Origin: Pseudomonadota bacterium
GTDB lineage: Bacteria; Pseudomonadota; Gammaproteobacteria; Burkholderiales; Burkholderiaceae_C
Direction: 5' to 3'
Length of the DNA stretch: 6,690 bases
Assembly (NCBI GenBank): GCA_023410975.1
Contig: JAEYPG010000340.1
Location: forward strand, 1 to 6,690
Shown: piece after piece, positions 4,553 to 6,690 of the stretch
How positions within the stretch are numbered: the stretch's first letter is position 1
Layout: every line of letters starts with the position of its first letter
The notes under the pieces: model-generated
Told to the model about the DNA's origin: nothing
Databases searched by the model: none
Seen by the model: only the letters and a program-made list of their open reading frames with translations
Translations under genes and position numbers: made by a program

Positions 4553-6690
4553 ATGGGCACGATCTGGAAACGCAAGCTCGCCGCCTGGCTGCACGAGCCC
4601 ACCGAGAAGGCCCTGGCGCTGGTGCAGGACGTGAGCAACACCGGGCGGCCCCTCGGGCCGCAGGGCGATGCCATGGCCGCGTTGCGCGTGGAGCTGGGAC
4701 TGTGCGAGTCGGATTTCGACCGTCGTGCCGAGCACTGCGCCGGCGCGGCCGACCGGCCGCAGTGGCCCTTCGAACCGGGCCGTCCGCGGCCGGCCTGGGC
4801 CGACGTGCGCTTCGTCGAGCAGCCGTTGCTGGTGCATCCCTTGTCGGGCCAGGCCATCCCGCTGGGCCGGTTCACGAAGGCGCAAGCAGCACGCCTTGGT
4901 GCCATTGCGCTGGACCATTTCCGGCGCCTCGTCGAGCGCCGCGCCGACGGCACGGTGGACGAGCGGCTGACCCAGCTGGCCCTGTGGCGCTTCGGCCCGG
5001 AGCCCGCCTTGGCCGATCCCGAGCTCGGCGAGCTGTGGCGGCTGCTGCCGTCGGACACGCGGGTGCCCGACCACAGCCTCTGGCAGCACCTGGACGTCGT
5101 GTCGGCGCTGGCGGGCGCGATGAGCGGCGACGCCGCGCCGGCGCTGCTGGCCGTGAGCTTCGGCCCGGTGGCGGACTTCATCGGAGCGGTCGGCTCGGTG
5201 GGCGAGCTGCAGGCCGCCGCCCAGCTGTTCTCCTCGCTTGTCGGCGAGGCGCTGACGCTGATCTGCGAGCGGCTCGGGCCGGACGCGGTGCTGGCGCCGA
5301 GCCTGCGCGGCACGCCCGTGGCGGACCGCTGGCTGCTGCGGCAGGCGCCGCACTGGCGCCGTCGTTTCGAGCAGGCCGGCACGGCCTGGTTGCCGCACCC
5401 CAGCCACGCGCCGCTGCCCAACAGCATCCTGGCCGTGGTGCCGGCGGCCCAGGCCCAATCCCTGGCCGAAGCGCTGGTGGCCACGGTGCGCGAGCGCGCG
5501 CGGCAGTGGGCGCCGGCGGCCGGAGAGGCCACCGGGCGGGCTCCTTGGCTGGAGCAGCTTCATGCCCGGCTGCAAGGCGGCCCCGAGCTGCACTGGGCCA
5601 GCGCCGACTGGCCCGTGGCGCCCCAGGGTGCGACGGCCGACGCCACGCCGCTGCGGCAGGCACTGCGGGCCCTGGGCGGCCAGGGCCTGTTCGACGAGCC
5701 GGTGTGGCGGACGCTCGGCCGCGAGCTCACGCTCGATGGCGTGGCCCTGCACAAGCCCGGCGCCGGCATCCTGTACCCGGCCGTGCATGACTTGGCCGCG
5801 CGCGCGCTGGCGGCAGCCCAGGTTCTGCAAGCGTTCGAGGCGCTGCCCCAGCCCGGCGACTGCAGTGCGGCGGGCGCGCCCCCTGCGGCCATCGGCCCGA
5901 AGGCCCCTTCGCAGGCCCATTACGCGCTGATCCGGATGGACGGCGGCTGCGAGGGGGCCTGGATGCCCGGGCGGCACAAGGCCTTCCAGCATCGCTTCAT
6001 CGACAGCTGGCATCCGCAGGTGCGGACCGCCGTGCAGCAGCGCTCGGCCCGCCAGGCCGCGCTGCGCGGCTATGCCGAGTCGCCTCGCCCGCCTTCGCCG
6101 GTGCGCCATGCCGCGGTCGCGGCCATGCTCGGCGACTTCGGCACCCGCGTGGCGCGGCACCTGGTGGAGCAGGTCTTCCGGGGCCGCTTGATCCACGCCG
6201 GCGGCGACGACGTGCTGGCGATGGTGCCGGTGGCCGCGCTGCTGCCGTGCATGCTGGCGCTGCGTGCGGCCTACAGCGGCGTGGGCGAGTGGCCGGCGCT
6301 GCCGGGCTTTACCGACTTGCAGGGGCTCAGGCTGCGCCGTGGCTGCGTGAGCCTGGGTGAACGGTTGATGCCCATGATGGGTTCGCAGTCCATGGCCTGC
6401 ATGGGCGCGGTGGTCGCGTCCCATCAAGCGCCCATCGCCGAGGTGCTGGCCGCGCTGGACCGTGCCCTGAGCCAGGCCAGGGAGCACCATGGTGGCGCGG
6501 GCAACGCCTTTTGCCTGCACATGGCCGGGCAGGGCGGTGCGGGGCCGGGCCTGGTCAGCCGCTTCTGGATCCGGCCGCAGGAGCCGCCGCCGTTCCCGGA
6601 GACGGCGCTGGGCGTGCTGTTGCGCGTGGCGCAGGCGCTGCGCGGCCCGAGCAGGCCTTGCCGAGCAGCGGCCGCCGCTGCGTCCTGGCT
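4553..6690 (+). CDS. cas10: Cas10/Cmr2 large subunit, partial (right edge)
   Basis: The frame is open from the ATG to the window edge (712 full codons; the C-terminus is missing). This is the signature subunit of type III-B complexes. An HD-like domain begins with KRKLAAWLHEPTEKAL (7-22), where the usual HD dyad is H14-E15. RAEHCAGAADRPQWP (58-72) and HPLSGQAIPLG (95-105) match Cmr2 N-terminal blocks, as does LLPSDTRVPDHSLWQHL (164-180). Palm1 starts at LLAVSFGPVADFIGAV and includes GPDAVLAPSLRGTPVADRWL (242-261). Before Palm2 no CxxC zinc-finger pairs are seen. Palm2 has MDGG (462-465, normally MDGD), PRPPSPVRHAA (511-521) and an intact GGDD (550-553, bases 6200-6211) within LIHAGGDDVLAMVPV, so cyclic oligoadenylate synthesis is expected. 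SMACMGAVVASHQAP (613-627) is the conserved block after GGDD. Only CGC separates it from the cmr1 stop, in the same frame, and no good ribosome binding site is seen, suggesting translational coupling. Confidence 0.93.
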   Translation, partial: MGTIWKRKLAAWLHEPTEKALALVQDVSNTGRPLGPQGDAMAALRVELGLCESDFDRRAEHCAGAADRPQWPFEPGRPRPAWADVRFVEQPLLVHPLSGQAIPLGRFTKAQAARLGAIALDHFRRLVERRADGTVDERLTQLALWRFGPEPALADPELGELWRLLPSDTRVPDHSLWQHLDVVSALAGAMSGDAAPALLAVSFGPVADFIGAVGSVGELQAAAQLFSSLVGEALTLICERLGPDAVLAPSLRGTPVADRWLLRQAPHWRRRFEQAGTAWLPHPSHAPLPNSILAVVPAAQAQSLAEALVATVRERARQWAPAAGEATGRAPWLEQLHARLQGGPELHWASADWPVAPQGATADATPLRQALRALGGQGLFDEPVWRTLGRELTLDGVALHKPGAGILYPAVHDLAARALAAAQVLQAFEALPQPGDCSAAGAPPAAIGPKAPSQAHYALIRMDGGCEGAWMPGRHKAFQHRFIDSWHPQVRTAVQQRSARQAALRGYAESPRPPSPVRHAAVAAMLGDFGTRVARHLVEQVFRGRLIHAGGDDVLAMVPVAALLPCMLALRAAYSGVGEWPALPGFTDLQGLRLRRGCVSLGERLMPMMGSQSMACMGAVVASHQAPIAEVLAALDRALSQAREHHGGAGNAFCLHMAGQGGAGPGLVSRFWIRPQEPPPFPETALGVLLRVAQALRGPSRPCRAAAAAASW

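Noticed and set aside
3446..6520. 1024-residue open frame on the minus strand opposite cmr1 and cas10
   Set aside because: It is composed mostly of Gln, Arg, His, Gly and Ala without recognisable motifs, while the plus strand encodes clear Cmr1 and Cas10 proteins.
1..6690. CRISPR array or tRNA gene
   Set aside because: I saw no regularly spaced 25-40 base repeats and no tRNA-like cloverleaf on either strand.

Overview
The window is high-GC bacterial DNA, most likely from a betaproteobacterium of the Burkholderiales type. That assignment is an inference from base composition and protein style; there is no rRNA or other marker gene to confirm it. It contains two divergently transcribed blocks and a short left edge of different composition.

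Left edge (1-217): about 52-60% GC by hand count of sample lines. It holds the probable last 21 codons of a plus-strand gene, followed by a spacer with weak hairpins. The GGACTTACGCA-type sequence near 114-124 (read on the minus strand) could be the end of an insertion sequence, but this is not proven.

Block 1, minus strand (218-2154): a two-component system. A membrane sensor histidine kinase of the HisKA_3/HATPase_c (NarL/UhpB-like) class is followed, with a 4-base ATGA overlap, by its NarL/FixJ-type LuxR-HTH response regulator. Every key phosphotransfer residue is present. Stimulus and target genes are unknown.

Divergent spacer (2155-2420): very GC-rich, with no recognisable sigma-70 promoter. 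It must contain the promoters of both blocks unless transcription enters from elsewhere. A good ribosome binding site precedes cas6.

Block 2, plus strand (2421-6690, running off the right edge): the start of a type III-B (Cmr) CRISPR-Cas operon, in the order cas6 - cmr1 - cas10 (cmr2), closely packed. Cas6 would cut the pre-crRNA. Cmr1 is a RAMP subunit of the effector complex. Cas10 is the large subunit, with a Palm2 GGDD active site expected to make cyclic oligoadenylate second messengers on target-RNA binding. The other Cmr genes, any cOA-activated effector and the CRISPR array would lie outside the window; no array is present here.

The most interesting point is the Cas10. Its GGDD is intact, but the N-terminal HD dyad reads H-E, a neighbouring Asp of the same domain also appears as Glu, the CxxC zinc-finger pairs normally found before Palm2 are missing, and the MDGD motif reads MDGG. 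This suggests a signalling-centred Cas10 with a weakened or lost DNase.
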